From: Microbacterium halophytorum
GTDB lineage: Bacteria > Actinomycetota > Actinomycetes > Actinomycetales > Microbacteriaceae
Reading direction: 5' to 3'
Assembly (NCBI RefSeq): GCF_002970975.1
Contig: NZ_PNFA01000005.1
Location: 248,001-312,000, forward strand
Length of the DNA stretch: 64,000 nucleotides
Shown here piece after piece: positions 32,033 through 42,688 of this stretch. The notes below the pieces were generated by a model. It ran no database searches. It had not been told where the DNA came from and saw only the letters and a program-made list of their open reading frames with translations. Position 1 is the stretch's first letter; every line of letters starts with the position of its first letter. Made by a program: the position numbers and the translations under genes.

Positions 32033-32533
32033 CTACGGCGCGCGCGTGATCGTGACCACGCGCGGGGCATCGGCGTCGAGCTCCTCCGCCGAGCGGGAGA
32101 GGTCGCCGCACATGGTGTCGGCGCCGCGGCCGCCCGTGGGGCGCTCGATCTCGATGTCCCACCAGGTCTCGCGGAGGCCCTCGACCTTGCCTCGGCCCCA
32201 CTCCATCACGACGACCGACGCGTCGACGTCGATGTCGAGGTCGTCGAGCTCCATGGCGTCGCCGACGCGATAGGCGTCGGCGTGCACGAGGGGCGCGCCG
32301 CCCGTGAGTGACGGATGCGTGCGCGCGATCACGAACGTCGGGCTCTGGATCGGCCCGCGCACGCCGAGGCCCTCGGCGAGCCCGCGCGTGAACGTCGTCT
32401 TGCCGGCGCCGAGCGGGCCCGTCAGCACGATCAGATCGCCCGCGACGAGCCGCTCGCCGATCCCGTGCCCGAGCCGTTCCATGGCCTCCGCGGTCTCGAT
32501 CTCGTGCGTACCGAGCCACTCGTCTGCGATCAC
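32033..32533 (-). CDS. tsaE: tRNA t6A biosynthesis ATPase TsaE
   Basis: The product has 166 residues. Walker A is LTGPLGAGKTTFTRGL; the conserved IQSPTFVIARTH, HADAYRV and VVMEWGRGKVE blocks are typical of TsaE (YjeE). It hydrolyses ATP to drive cycles of the TsaBD complex. The GTG start at 32533 is preceded by AGGGAGG, and TAGAAT about 22 nt upstream may be the -10. It lies between alr and tsaB in the common actinobacterial order alr-tsaE-tsaB-rimI-tsaD. Confidence 0.94.
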   Translation of the reverse strand: MIADEWLGTHEIETAEAMERLGHGIGERLVAGDLIVLTGPLGAGKTTFTRGLAEGLGVRGPIQSPTFVIARTHPSLTGGAPLVHADAYRVGDAMELDDLDIDVDASVVVMEWGRGKVEGLRETWWDIEIERPTGGRGADTMCGDLSRSAEELDADAPRVVTITRAP

Positions 32534-32616
32534 CGCGCCTCCCTGATCCCCATTCTATCGAGGTCGTCGACCCCGCGAAGTCGCCGTTCGACGCCGGGCG
32601 CACGGCCCCGGCGTCG

Positions 32617-32680
32617 AGGAGATCCAGCAGCATCGAGGAGCACGGGGTCGAATCCGTCCTCGATATTGCGTTTCCTCCTC
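32617..32680. repeat. 64-bp inverted-repeat element, family C, copy 3
   Basis: Left arm (GAGGAGATCCAGCAGCATCG and on) and right arm (TCCTCGATATTGCG, then TTTCCTCCTC) match the two elements at 13214-13439 in sequence, order and length. Its right end overlaps the stop codon of alr. The 145-bp gap to tsaE holds nothing else recognised except the tsaE promoter. Confidence 0.7.
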
Positions 32681-33833
32681 AGTTCTGCGCGCCGGGCGAC
32701 TCGGCCGCGGTGCGCTCGACGCGGTGGCCGATGCGCGTCACGATCTCGTACCCGATCGTGCCCGCGGCCTCGGCCCATTCCTCGGCCAGCGGCGCACCGG
32801 TGGCGGGGTCTCCGAACACGAGGACCTCGTCGCCCACCTCGACGGGCGCATCACCGACGTCGACGATGAACTGATCCATCGCGATCGTGCCCGCGACGCG
32901 GTAGCGCTCGCCCCGGATGCTCACGGGCCCGGCGTTCGAGGCCTGCCGCGGCATCCCGTCGGCGTAGCCGAGCGGCACGAGCGCGTAGGTCGTCTCCCGC
33001 GGCGCGCGGTAGCGGTAGCCGTAGGAGGCGCCGTGACCCTCGGCGACGCGGCGGACCGCCGCCACGCGCGTGCTGACCGTCATGGCGGGGCGCAGGCCCA
33101 GCTCGGCCGGCGTGCGGTCGGCGACCGGCGAGACGCCGTAGATGCCGATGCCGATGCGCACGGCGTCGAGGCGCGCCTCGGGGATGCCGATCGCCGCGGC
33201 CGTCGCCGCGATGTGGCGCAGCCGGCCCTCGAGGCCGTGGGCCGCCGCGAGGTCGACGCCCTCCTCGAAGAGGGCGACCTGCGCGAGGTCGTCGGCGCGG
33301 CTCGTGCCGCTCAGGTGGCTGAAGATGCCGTCGACCCGGATGCCGCCCTCGCGCTCCGCGGCGGCGGCCGTCGCGAACAGCTCGTCCCACTCGCTGCGGT
33401 GCGCGCCGTTGCGGCCGAGGCCGGTCTCGAGCTTGAGGTGCAGGCGCACGGGATCGACGGATGAGCTCCGGGCCGACGCCGCGACCTCCACGACCTGTCG
33501 CGCGCTCGAGACGCCGAGCTCGAGCCTCGCATCGGCGGCCGCGGCGAAGTCGGCGCCGGGGCCATGCAGCCACGCGATCACCGGGGCGTCGATGCCCGCG
33601 CGGCGCAGCTCGAGGCCCTCGCCGATGTCGGCGACACCCAGCCGCGTCGCACCGCCGGCGAGCGCCGCGCGCGCCGCCGTCACGGCGCCGTGCCCGTATC
33701 CGTCGGCCTTCACGACCGCGATCGTCTCCCGCGTGCCGGCGATCTCCCGCAGCCGGCGCACGTTGTGCTCGATCGCCGAGGCGTCGATCACCGCCTCGCG
33801 CAGCGGCGCGGCGCTTCCGTTCGCTTCCGTCAT
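32679..33833 (-). CDS. alr: Alanine racemase
   Basis: The product has 384 residues. This PLP enzyme interconverts L- and D-alanine for peptidoglycan. The PLP lysine is in AVVKADGYGHG near the N-terminus; LHLKLETGLGRNG and FSHLSGTS belong to the TIM barrel; the second catalytic residue, Tyr, is in GASYGYRYRAPRETTY; the C-terminal domain has MDQFIVDVGD and EVLVFGD. GGGATGAG precedes ATG at 33833. The 3' end coincides with a family C repeat, so its last few codons are part of that element. Confidence 0.96.
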   Translation of the reverse strand: MTEANGSAAPLREAVIDASAIEHNVRRLREIAGTRETIAVVKADGYGHGAVTAARAALAGGATRLGVADIGEGLELRRAGIDAPVIAWLHGPGADFAAAADARLELGVSSARQVVEVAASARSSSVDPVRLHLKLETGLGRNGAHRSEWDELFATAAAAEREGGIRVDGIFSHLSGTSRADDLAQVALFEEGVDLAAAHGLEGRLRHIAATAAAIGIPEARLDAVRIGIGIYGVSPVADRTPAELGLRPAMTVSTRVAAVRRVAEGHGASYGYRYRAPRETTYALVPLGYADGMPRQASNAGPVSIRGERYRVAGTIAMDQFIVDVGDAPVEVGDEVLVFGDPATGAPLAEEWAEAAGTIGYEIVTRIGHRVERTAAESPGAQN

Positions 33834-34008
33834 CTCATCCCCCGTCGTCTCAGCTTCCCACTCACGCTCCCTCGGCCCGGTTGCGCCGCGGGCGCCGGAT
33901 GGATCGACCGCGCGCGCCCGCTTCGACGCCCCGCGGGTCCGCACCGCGTCTTCCTCCGGCAGAGGTCGCCCCGCGCGGATGCGCGCGGCCGGGCGAGCTC
34001 GGCCCCGG

Positions 34009-34398
34009 TCATCCGGGCTCGGCAGCACCGCCGCCGTCCGGCGCCGCCCCCTCGAGCACGGCGTATGCGACAGCGATGCCGGCGTCGTGCGAGAGCGAGA
34101 GGTGGAGGCTTGTGACGCCGCGCGCGGCGACCGTCGCGGCCGTCTCCCCCGTCAGCACGTAGTTCGGCGCCTGCCGCTCGCCGAGCCGCGGCACCTCGAT
34201 GTCCTGCCAGTTCACCCCGTCGCTGCCGCCGAGCGCCTTGATGAGCGCCTCCTTCGCGGCGTAGCGCGCCGCGAGCGAACGCAGCGGCAGTTCGCGCTCG
34301 TGCGCGCTGAACAGCCGCTCCGCGAGCCGAGGCGACGCCTCGATCTGGTGCTGGAAGCGCTCGACGTCGACGACGTCGACGCCGATCCCGATGATCAT
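34009..34398 (-). CDS. acpS: Holo-[acyl-carrier-protein] synthase
   Basis: The product has 129 residues. It transfers 4'-phosphopantetheine from CoA to acyl carrier protein. The Mg-binding Asp is in IGIGVDVVDVERF and the Glu in AARYAAKEALIKALGG, the two family signatures; LHLSLSHDAGIAVAYAV closes the fold. The C-terminal 13 residues are a loose Gly/Ala tail. It lies between glmS and alr on the same strand; a 175-bp gap to alr holds no gene I can support. Confidence 0.95.
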   Translation of the reverse strand: MIIGIGVDVVDVERFQHQIEASPRLAERLFSAHERELPLRSLAARYAAKEALIKALGGSDGVNWQDIEVPRLGERQAPNYVLTGETAATVAARGVTSLHLSLSHDAGIAVAYAVLEGAAPDGGGAAEPG

Positions 34399-34429
34399 GC
34401 CGCCCCCGCACCGTCGCGAGTCGTCGAGC

Positions 34430-34467
34430 CTCCCGCGGTCCCTCCGCGAGGGGAGGAGCCGCGGGAG
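34430..34467 (-). terminator. Terminator of glmS
   Basis: CTCCCGCGG (34430-34438) and CCGCGGGAG (34459-34467) form a perfect 9-bp stem around a second, imperfect CTCC/GGAG stem. It lies 23 bp past the glmS stop. Confidence 0.65.
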
Positions 34468-34489
34468 ACGTGCGGACGCGCGGGGCGCA

Positions 34490-36343
<1,854 letters not shown>

Positions 36344-36350
36344 GCAGATG

Positions 36351-36356
36351 AGTCTA
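36351..36356 (-). promoter_or_regulatory. -10 hexamer (TAGACT) of glmS
   Basis: TAGACT ends 7 nt before ATG at 36343, the leaderless spacing. Confidence 0.5.
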
Positions 36357-36495
36357 GGCCGCGCCTCCTGGGGGAACCGCCGAGCCCCGCTCCGCGCTCA
36401 GCGAATCGGCAGGCACGGGTCACGCCGCCGCGGCGGATGCGGGCGCGCCGCCGGGGGCTCGAACGGAGGCCGGCGCGGAATGCCCCGCGCCGCGC

Positions 36496-37443
36496 TCAGG
36501 CCTTCCTGAGCAGCACGGACTCGACCGCGTGGTCCTCGCCCTTCTGCAGCACGAGGGTCGCGCGGTGCTTCGTCGGGAGCACGTTCTCGACGAGGTTCGG
36601 CATGTTGATGTCGCGCCAGATGCCGAGCGCCGTCTGCTCGGCCTCGGCGTCGCTCAGGCCCGCGAACACGTTGAAGTACGACGCCGGGTTGGAGAACGCT
36701 CCCTCGCGCAGCTTCAGGAAGCGGTCGACGAACCAGCGCTCGATGTGCGCCGCCTCGGCGTCGACGTAGACCGAGAAGTCGAACAGCTCGCTGACTGCCA
36801 CGTCGTTCGGCGCGGGCGGCGGCTGCAGCACGTTCAGGCCCTCGACGATCACGACATCCGGCCTGCGGACCGTGACCTGGGCATCCGGGACGATGTCGTA
36901 GCGCACGTGCGAGTAGAACGGCGCGTGCACGACGTCGGCGCCGCTCTTGACCTCCGTGAGGAACTCGACGAGCGCCCTGCGGTCGTACGACTCCGGGAAG
37001 CCCTTGCGGCCCATCAGGCCGCGGCGCTCGAGCTCGGCATTCGGGTACAGGAACCCGTCGGTCGTGACGAGGTCGACGCGCGGCGTCGTCGACCAGCGGC
37101 TCATCAGCTCGCGAAGCAGGCGCGCGATCGTCGATTTGCCGACCGAGACGGAGCCGGCGACCCCGACGACGAAGGGCGTCCGGATGTCGTCGTCGCGGTG
37201 CAGGAAGTCGCTCACGTCGTTGCCCATGCGCTGGAAGCCGTTCGCCCAGATCGACAGCAGGCGGCTCAGCGGCAGGTAGACGTCGCGCACTTCGTCGACG
37301 TCGAGGCGGTCGCCGAGACCCCGGATCTGCACGACCTCCGACTCGGTCAGCGGCTGGTCCATGCCCGCCGCGAGCGCCGCCCAGTCGGCGCGGGCGATCT
37401 GTCGGTACAGCGACATCTGGGGGTCTGAACTCACCCGCGACAT
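36496..37443 (-). CDS. coaA: Pantothenate kinase, type I
   Basis: The product is 315 residues from ATG at 37443. It phosphorylates pantothenate, the committed step to CoA. The P-loop is GVAGSVSVGKSTIARLL; further marks are VDLVTTDGFLYPN, FPESYDRRALVEFL and VVIVEGLNVLQ. An in-frame GTG at 37434 lies 7 nt after TAGGAT (37442-37447), the spacing seen at many leaderless genes here, and would give 312 residues. The hexamer overlaps the ATG, so the GTG is the better biological start. It lies 16 bp after the phosphatase gene on the same strand. Confidence 0.95.
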   Translation of the reverse strand: MSRVSSDPQMSLYRQIARADWAALAAGMDQPLTESEVVQIRGLGDRLDVDEVRDVYLPLSRLLSIWANGFQRMGNDVSDFLHRDDDIRTPFVVGVAGSVSVGKSTIARLLRELMSRWSTTPRVDLVTTDGFLYPNAELERRGLMGRKGFPESYDRRALVEFLTEVKSGADVVHAPFYSHVRYDIVPDAQVTVRRPDVVIVEGLNVLQPPPAPNDVAVSELFDFSVYVDAEAAHIERWFVDRFLKLREGAFSNPASYFNVFAGLSDAEAEQTALGIWRDINMPNLVENVLPTKHRATLVLQKGEDHAVESVLLRKA

Positions 37444-37447
37444 CCTA
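37442..37447 (-). promoter_or_regulatory. -10 hexamer (TAGGAT) of coaA
   Basis: TAGGAT overlaps the annotated ATG and ends 7 nt before the in-frame GTG at 37434. It argues for the internal GTG start. Confidence 0.4.
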
Positions 37448-37459
37448 CCGCCGAGGAGA

Positions 37460-38395
37460 TCACGCCTCCCAGCCGAACTCCTCGATGTAGCGCAGCATGA
37501 CGCCCTCGCGGAGGGCCCACGGGCTCACCTCGAGCTCGTCGACGTCGAGCGCCTTCATCGCCTCGTGCAGCACGACGGCGCCGGCCGTGATCTGGAATGT
37601 GCGGTCGGCCGTGATGCCAGGCAGCTCCTGGCGCGCGTCGGCGGGGATGCGCGCGAGCACCGGGATCCACGCGCCGAGCGCCGCCTTCGGCAGCCGCCAG
37701 CGTTCGCCGCCGGCCCAGCCGGGCTGCGCGTAGCCGGCGAGCTTCGCGAGCGACCGGATGGTCTTGGACGAGCCGACGACGAAGTCGGGCCGCGCCAGAC
37801 CGCGGAACTGCTTCGCGAGCGGCTTCAGGAGCGTCTTGGCGTGCGAGCGGAGTGCGTCGATCTCCGCATCGCCCGCCGGGTCGTCCGGGAGGTATTCGAT
37901 CGTCATCCGCCCGGCCCCCAGCGGCACCGACTCCGCCAGTTCCGGCAGCTCCTCGCTGCCCGTGGCGACCTCGAGCGAGCCGCCGCCGATGTCGAACATC
38001 AGGATCTGGCCGGCCGACCAGCCGAACCACCGCCGGATGGCGAGGAACGTCAGGCGCGCCTCGTCCGCCCCGCCGAGCACCTGCAGCGGCTGGCCGAGCA
38101 CGTCCTCGACGCGGGCGATGATGTCGCCGCCGTTAGTCGCCTCGCGCATCGCGCTCGTCGCCGTGGCGAGCAGCTCCCGCACGCCCTCGCGCTCGGCGGC
38201 GAGCTTGGCCTGCCTCACGGCCGCGACGATCGCCTCGGCGCCCTCACGGGAGATCGAGCCGTCCGGCTCGAGGTAGCGCATCAGGCGCAGTACGCTCTTG
38301 TCGCTCGTCGTCGCGAGGGGCCTGCCGCCGGGGTGCGCGTCGGCGACGAGCAGGTGGACGGTGTTCGAGCCGATATCCAGGACCCCGAGGCGCAT
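37460..38395 (-). CDS. Ppx/GppA exopolyphosphatase-family phosphatase
   Basis: The product has 311 residues, the short two-domain form found in actinobacteria. ASKHA phosphate loops: VLDIGSNTVHLLVAD at the N-terminus and MFDIGGGSLEVATG in the middle; the catalytic Glu region is ATSAMREATNG. It removes terminal phosphates from polyphosphate or pppGpp; which one cannot be told from sequence. ATG at 38395 follows TATCGT by 6 nt. A family D hairpin lies 68 bp upstream, between this gene and glmM. Confidence 0.92.
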   Translation of the reverse strand: MRLGVLDIGSNTVHLLVADAHPGGRPLATTSDKSVLRLMRYLEPDGSISREGAEAIVAAVRQAKLAAEREGVRELLATATSAMREATNGGDIIARVEDVLGQPLQVLGGADEARLTFLAIRRWFGWSAGQILMFDIGGGSLEVATGSEELPELAESVPLGAGRMTIEYLPDDPAGDAEIDALRSHAKTLLKPLAKQFRGLARPDFVVGSSKTIRSLAKLAGYAQPGWAGGERWRLPKAALGAWIPVLARIPADARQELPGITADRTFQITAGAVVLHEAMKALDVDELEVSPWALREGVMLRYIEEFGWEA

Positions 38396-38401
38396 GCCGC
38401 A

Positions 38402-38407
38402 ACGATA
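38402..38407 (-). promoter_or_regulatory. -10 hexamer (TATCGT) of the Ppx/GppA gene
   Basis: TATCGT ends 6 nt before ATG at 38395. Confidence 0.45.
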
Positions 38408-38462
38408 GCGCGACCGCTCGCACCGCACCGGCGCGTGACGCCGTGCGACGCGGCCCGTCCGC

Positions 38463-38538
38463 GCCGCAACTCTTCATTTCTGGCACATCTCCGGGGCGAA
38501 CTACCACGGGAGATGTGCCAGAAATGAAGAGTTGCGGC
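38463..38538. repeat. Inverted-repeat element, family D, copy 2 (30-bp perfect arms)
   Basis: Arms 38463-38492 and 38509-38538 are perfectly complementary over 30 bp. The 58-bp core (38472-38529) matches copy 1 at 15170-15227, with a T-A stem pair in place of C-G and 14 of 18 loop bases the same. It starts 11 bp after the glmM stop and may end that transcript. Confidence 0.9.
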
Positions 38539-38548
38539 GGGGCTCGGG

Positions 38549-39904
38549 TTAGAGCCCGAGCCGTTCCTTCACGACGCCTGCGAGCTCATCGGCGTGGCGG
38601 CGGGCCGTCGCCTCGTCCGCGGCCTCGACCATGACGCGCACGAGCGACTCCGTGCCGGACGGGCGCAGCAGCACCCGCCCCGTGTCGCCGAGCTCGGCGC
38701 GCGCCGCCTCGACCGCCGCGGCCAGGACGGCATCGTCCGTGCGGGTCTTGTCGACGCCGCTCACGTTGACGAGCACCTGCGGGTACACCGTCATGATCCG
38801 TGCCAGCTCCGCCAGGGGCTTGCCCGTGCGGGCGACCTCGGCCGCCAGATGCAGCCCCGTGAGCACGCCGTCGCCGGTCGTGGCGAACTCGCTCATGATC
38901 ACGTGGCCCGACTGCTCGCCGCCGAGCGCGTGCCCGCCGGCGTTCATGGCCTCGAGCACGTAGCGGTCGCCGACCGCCGTCTGCGTCACGGCGATGCCTC
39001 GTTCGGCCATCGCGCGGTGCAGCCCGAGGTTGCTCATCACGGTCGCGACGAGCGTGTCGTTGGCGAGCGTGCCCCGCTCATGCATCGAGGCGGCCAGGAT
39101 CGCCATGATCCGGTCGCCGTCGATGGGGGCGCCCTCCGCATCGACCGCGAGGCAGCGGTCCGCGTCGCCGTCGTGGGCGATGCCCATGTCGGCGCCCAGG
39201 CGCACGACGGCCTCGGCCAGGTGGTCGAGGTGGGTCGACCCGACGCCGTCGTTGATGTTGAGCCCGTCGGGCTCCGCACCGATGACGGTGACCTCGGCGC
39301 CCGCGTCGCGGAACACGTCGGGCGAGACACCCGCCGCGGCGCCGTGGGCGCAGTCGAGCACGACGTGGAGGCCGTCGAGTCGGTGCGGCAGGCTCGCGAG
39401 CAGGTGCACGAGGTAGCGGTCCTCGGCGTCGGAGAAGCGCCGGATGCGGCCGACCCCCGAGCCCGTCGGGAGCCACTTCTCGCCGTCCATGTGCTCTTCG
39501 ATGCGCCGCTCGACGACATCCGGGAGCTTGGTGCCCCCGCGCGCGAAGACCTTGATGCCGTTGTCGGGCGCCGGGTTGTGCGACGCCGAGATCATGATGC
39601 CGAAGTCGGCGTCGAAATCGGCGATGAGGAACGCGAGCGCGGGCGTCGGGATGACGCCGGCGTCGTAGACGTCGACGCCGGAGGACGCGAGGCCCGCGGA
39701 GACGGCGGCGGAGAGGAACTCCCCCGAGATGCGCGGGTCGCGCGCGACGACCGCCGTCGCACGGCGGCCTTCCGCGCGGCGCGCCTCGGCGGAACGGCCC
39801 TGGCCCAGGACGACGGCGGTCGCCTGGGCCAGGGACAGAGCGAGATCGGCGGTGAGGGGGCCGTTGGCCAGCCCCCTCACACCGTCCGTGCCAAACAGCG
39901 GCAT
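38549..39904 (-). CDS. glmM: Phosphoglucosamine mutase
   Basis: The product has 451 residues. It converts glucosamine-6-P to glucosamine-1-[15 protein letters not shown] starts the protein; the phosphoserine loop is [16 protein letters not shown]; the metal loop is [13 protein letters not shown]; sugar binding GGEQSGH and the phosphate loop [14 protein letters not shown] complete the set. It follows rpsI by 16 bp on the same strand, the common actinobacterial order rplM-rpsI-glmM, and should be cotranscribed with them. Confidence 0.97.
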   Translation of the reverse strand: MPLFGTDGVRGLANGPLTADLALSLAQATAVVLGQGRSAEARRAEGRRATAVVARDPRISGEFLSAAVSAGLASSGVDVYDAGVIPTPALAFLIADFDADFGIMISASHNPAPDNGIKVFARGGTKLPDVVERRIEEHMDGEKWLPTGSGVGRIRRFSDAEDRYLVHLLASLPHRLDGLHVVLDCAHGAAAGVSPDVFRDAGAEVTVIGAEPDGLNINDGVGSTHLDHLAEAVVRLGADMGIAHDGDADRCLAVDAEGAPIDGDRIMAILAASMHERGTLANDTLVATVMSNLGLHRAMAERGIAVTQTAVGDRYVLEAMNAGGHALGGEQSGHVIMSEFATTGDGVLTGLHLAAEVARTGKPLAELARIMTVYPQVLVNVSGVDKTRTDDAVLAAAVEAARAELGDTGRVLLRPSGTESLVRVMVEAADEATARRHADELAGVVKERLGL

Positions 39905-39920
39905 CGGTGGAGCGCTCGCT

Positions 39921-40397
39921 TTAGCGCTTCGAGTACTGCGGCGCCTTGCGGGCCTTCTTGAGACCGGCCTTCTTGCGCTCCTTGATGCGCGCGTCGCGCG
40001 ACAGGAAGCCGGCCTTCTTCAGCGCCGGGCGGTTGTTCTCGACGTCGATGCCGTTCAGCGCACGGGCGATGCCGAGGCGCAGGGCACCGGCCTGGCCCGA
40101 GGGGCCGCCGCCGGTGATGCGGGCGATCACGTCGTACGAGCCGTCGAGCGACAGCAGCGTGAACGGGTCGTTGATCAGCTGCTGGTGCAGCTTGTTCGGG
40201 AAGTAGTCCTCGAGGGTGCGACCGTTCACCGTGATGGTGCCGTTGCCGGGGACGAGGCGCACGCGGGCGATGGCCTGCTTGCGGCGGCCGACGGCCCCGC
40301 CGGGAACGCTGACGACGGGGCGCGGGGCCTCGACGGTCTCAGCAGGCGCAGACTCGGTGCTGTAGTTCTGCGGGAAGTCGGTGGTGTCGTTCTCCAC
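39921..40397 (-). CDS. rpsI: Ribosomal protein uS9
   Basis: The product has 158 residues. The S9 domain spans about 35-158, from [20 protein letters not shown] to the conserved C-terminus ending QYSKR, whose Lys-Arg contacts P-site tRNA. The 34-residue acidic extension ([10 protein letters not shown]...) is typical of actinobacterial S9. It lies 21 bp after rplM and before glmM. Confidence 0.97.
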   Translation of the reverse strand: MENDTTDFPQNYSTESAPAETVEAPRPVVSVPGGAVGRRKQAIARVRLVPGNGTITVNGRTLEDYFPNKLHQQLINDPFTLLSLDGSYDVIARITGGGPSGQAGALRLGIARALNGIDVENNRPALKKAGFLSRDARIKERKKAGLKKARKAPQYSKR

Positions 40398-40418
40398 AAT
40401 GAATCCTTAGCTGGGCGC

Positions 40419-40865
40419 TTACTGCGCGACCTGGTCGAAAATGTACGTCTTGGGCTGCTGCGCGGCGTGCGGGTGCTCGGCACCCGTGTAGACCTTCAGC
40501 TTCGCCAGCTGCTCGCGACCGAGGGTGTTCTTCGGAAGCATGCCGCGGACCGCCTTCTCGACGGCGCGCACCGGGTTCTTCTCGAGCAGCTCGTCGTAGC
40601 GAACCGACTTGAGGCCACCGGGGTGGTTCGAGTGGCGGTACGCGAACTTGCGCTCTGCCTTGTTGCTCGTGAGCACGACCTTGTCGGCGTTCACGATGAC
40701 GACGTAGTCGCCCATGTCCATGTGCGGGGTGAAGGTGGCCTTGTGCTTACCGCGCAGCAGCGCGGCGACGTGCGAGGCCAGGCGGCCGAGGACAACGTCG
40801 GTGGCGTCGATGACGAGCCACTCGCGCTGGGCGTCGCCAGCCTTCGGGGAGTACGTGCGAGTCAC
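40419..40865 (-). CDS. rplM: Ribosomal protein uL13
   Basis: The product has 148 residues, the usual length. The hallmarks are [36 protein letters not shown] and [23 protein letters not shown] chose GTG at 40865 ([10 protein letters not shown]) because L13 begins at this point in relatives; longer upstream frames are not conserved. The promoter candidate TAAGCT at 40995-41000 would leave a leader of about 125 nt, room for control of the rplM-rpsI-glmM operon. Confidence 0.96.
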   Translation of the reverse strand: MTRTYSPKAGDAQREWLVIDATDVVLGRLASHVAALLRGKHKATFTPHMDMGDYVVIVNADKVVLTSNKAERKFAYRHSNHPGGLKSVRYDELLEKNPVRAVEKAVRGMLPKNTLGREQLAKLKVYTGAEHPHAAQQPKTYIFDQVAQ

Positions 40866-41099
40866 AGTTGTGTCGCTTTCTCTTCGAACGGAGACGTTCG
40901 TGAATCCCGCTCCCGTGCCCCGTTCCCACCCGAGGGCGGAACCGAGCGTCGGAGGGCTCACGTTCGCAGTGCGCGCTTCGCGCACCAACGAGATAGCTTA
41001 GCACAGCCCCCGGGGAACGCCTGAGCGGCGCCCGCGCCGCCCGTCGGCGGGGCGGCGGCGGTAGTGTCGGGGCATCCGTCCGATCCGCCGGGAGCACCC

Positions 41100-41858
41100 A
41101 TGAGCACGCAGGCCGACGTCGCCACCGCCCGTTCGATCGCGGGCGAGGCCCTCGCCCGCCTGCGCGCGATCCGGGCCGAGCACCCGGATGCGTCGGTGCC
41201 GCAGCTGCGGGATCTCGGAGACAGGGGCGCCGAGGAGCTGATCGCGGCGCGCCTGGCCGAGCTGGCGCCGGGCGACGCCGTGCTCAGCGAGGAGGCACCG
41301 GATGACCGCAGGCGGCTGGGTGCCGACCGCATCTGGATCGTCGACCCGCTCGACGGCACGAACGGGTACGGCGCCGGCCGCGACCAGTGGGCCGTGCACA
41401 TCGCGCTCGTCGAGGGCGGCCGGCTCGCGGTCGGCGCCGTCGCGCTCGGCACGACGGGCGAGGTGCTGGACTCGGCGGACCCGCCGCGCCCGCCCGCGCA
41501 CGCCGGGCGGCCCCTGCGCATCGCCGTGAGCCGCTCGCGCCCCGTGCCCGTCGCCCGTCGCGCGGCCGACGCCCTCGGCGCCGAGCTGGTGCCGATGGGA
41601 TCGGCCGGCATCAAGGCCTGCGCCGTCGCGACGGGCGAGGTCGACGCCTACGTGCACAGCGGGGGCCAGTTCGAGTGGGACAGCGCGGCGCCGATCGCGG
41701 TCGCCCGTGCCGCCGGGCTCCACACCTCCCGGCTCGACGGCTCCGAGCTCGTCTACAACCAGCCCGACGTCTACCTGCCCGACCTGGTCGTGTGCCGCGC
41801 CGACATCCGGAGCGACGTCATGGCGGCCCTGGCCGGCGCCCTCGGCGCGCGCCGCTGA
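41100..41858 (+). CDS. Inositol-monophosphatase-family phosphatase (CysQ-like 3'(2'),5'-bisphosphate nucleotidase)
   Basis: The product has 252 residues. The Li-sensitive metal-dependent phosphatase fold shows VLSEEAPDDR (first metal Glu), WIVDPLDGTNGYGAGRDQWA (motif 1) and the C-terminal FEWDSAAPIAVARAAGLHTS (motif 2). In length and in the LDGTNGY form it resembles actinobacterial CysQ, which clears PAP from sulfate assimilation; inositol phosphatase is the alternative. A TAGTGT candidate -10 at 41062-41067 leaves a 32-nt leader. It is divergent from rplM and convergent with the EEP gene. Confidence 0.85.
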   Translation: MSTQADVATARSIAGEALARLRAIRAEHPDASVPQLRDLGDRGAEELIAARLAELAPGDAVLSEEAPDDRRRLGADRIWIVDPLDGTNGYGAGRDQWAVHIALVEGGRLAVGAVALGTTGEVLDSADPPRPPAHAGRPLRIAVSRSRPVPVARRAADALGAELVPMGSAGIKACAVATGEVDAYVHSGGQFEWDSAAPIAVARAAGLHTSRLDGSELVYNQPDVYLPDLVVCRADIRSDVMAALAGALGARR

Positions 41859-41880
41859 AGCGGCGGGCGACGCGGCCGCG

Positions 41881-42579
41881 TCACATCGCGCGCAGCGTTC
41901 CCGTCATACCCGTGCGGTAGCTCGCCTGCACGAAGATCGGCAGGTGGTCGCTCGTGCCCTGCGGCAGGGTCTGCACGTCTTCGATCGACAGCAGGCGCGA
42001 CGTGACGAAGTCGTAGTGGCCCTTGAAGAAGCGGTAGCGCGTGTAGGTGCGCGAGTCGCTGAGCGTGAGATCGTAGCCGTGCTCGCGGACGCGGCCAGCG
42101 AGCGCCTCCTTGAACATCGGATAGTTGTAGTCGCCCACCATGAGCGTCGGCGTGCCGGGCCCGAGCTGCTCGAGCGCCTGCAGCGCCGCCGTGATCTGCG
42201 TGCGGCGCAGCGAGTTGAGGGCCGTCAGCGGCGCCGCGTGGAACGACGCCATCGTCACCTCGCGGCCGTTGTCGATGTCGTAGAGCTGCACGCCGAGCAG
42301 GCGCTCGTGCGCCGGCTTGAGCACGATGTCGTGCAACGACTTCTTCAGTCCCATCGAGACGCTGTCGACGAGCCGGAATGTGTTCTCGCGGTAGTAGACG
42401 GCGAGCCCGAGTCGGTTCTTGTCGGTCTGCGCGGCGAGCTTGAGCCCCTGGACCTTCGAGGGAAGGTCGTCGACGTCGGCTTCCTGCAGGCAGACGACGT
42501 TCGGCTCGAGGCGATCGACCAGCCGGTTCAGCTCGCCCGCTGCGGCGTGCTTGCGGAGGTTGTACGAGAGCACCTTCAT
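41881..42579 (-). CDS. Endonuclease/exonuclease/phosphatase (EEP) family protein
   Basis: The product has 232 residues, one EEP domain. The metal and catalytic residues are visible in LSYNLRKH, VVCLQEADVDDLP, MASFHAAPL, LMVGDYNYP, YDFVTSR and GTSDHLPIFVQ. The family cleaves phosphoester bonds in nucleic acids or phospholipids; there is no signal peptide, so this one is cytoplasmic and its substrate is unknown. ATG at 42579 follows TAGCGT by 7 nt. It is flanked by the CysQ-like gene (convergent) and truA. Confidence 0.88.
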   Translation of the reverse strand: MKVLSYNLRKHAAAGELNRLVDRLEPNVVCLQEADVDDLPSKVQGLKLAAQTDKNRLGLAVYYRENTFRLVDSVSMGLKKSLHDIVLKPAHERLLGVQLYDIDNGREVTMASFHAAPLTALNSLRRTQITAALQALEQLGPGTPTLMVGDYNYPMFKEALAGRVREHGYDLTLSDSRTYTRYRFFKGHYDFVTSRLLSIEDVQTLPQGTSDHLPIFVQASYRTGMTGTLRAM

Positions 42580-42586
42580 GATCGCA

Positions 42587-42592
42587 ACGCTA
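42587..42592 (-). promoter_or_regulatory. -10 hexamer (TAGCGT) of the EEP gene
   Basis: TAGCGT ends 7 nt before ATG at 42579. Confidence 0.45.
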
Positions 42593-42688
42593 CGCCGCCG
42601 GGCCGACGATGCGGGGGCGATTCGTCAGGCGTTCGCTATGCGGTCGCTATGAGTACACGTGCGCGGCGCGGGCCGGCGGCAGGGCCCG

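Noticed and set aside
36344..36495. glmS ribozyme or riboswitch upstream of glmS
   Set aside because: The -10 hexamer lies 7 nt before the start codon, leaving no leader for a ribozyme; actinobacteria are not known to carry it.
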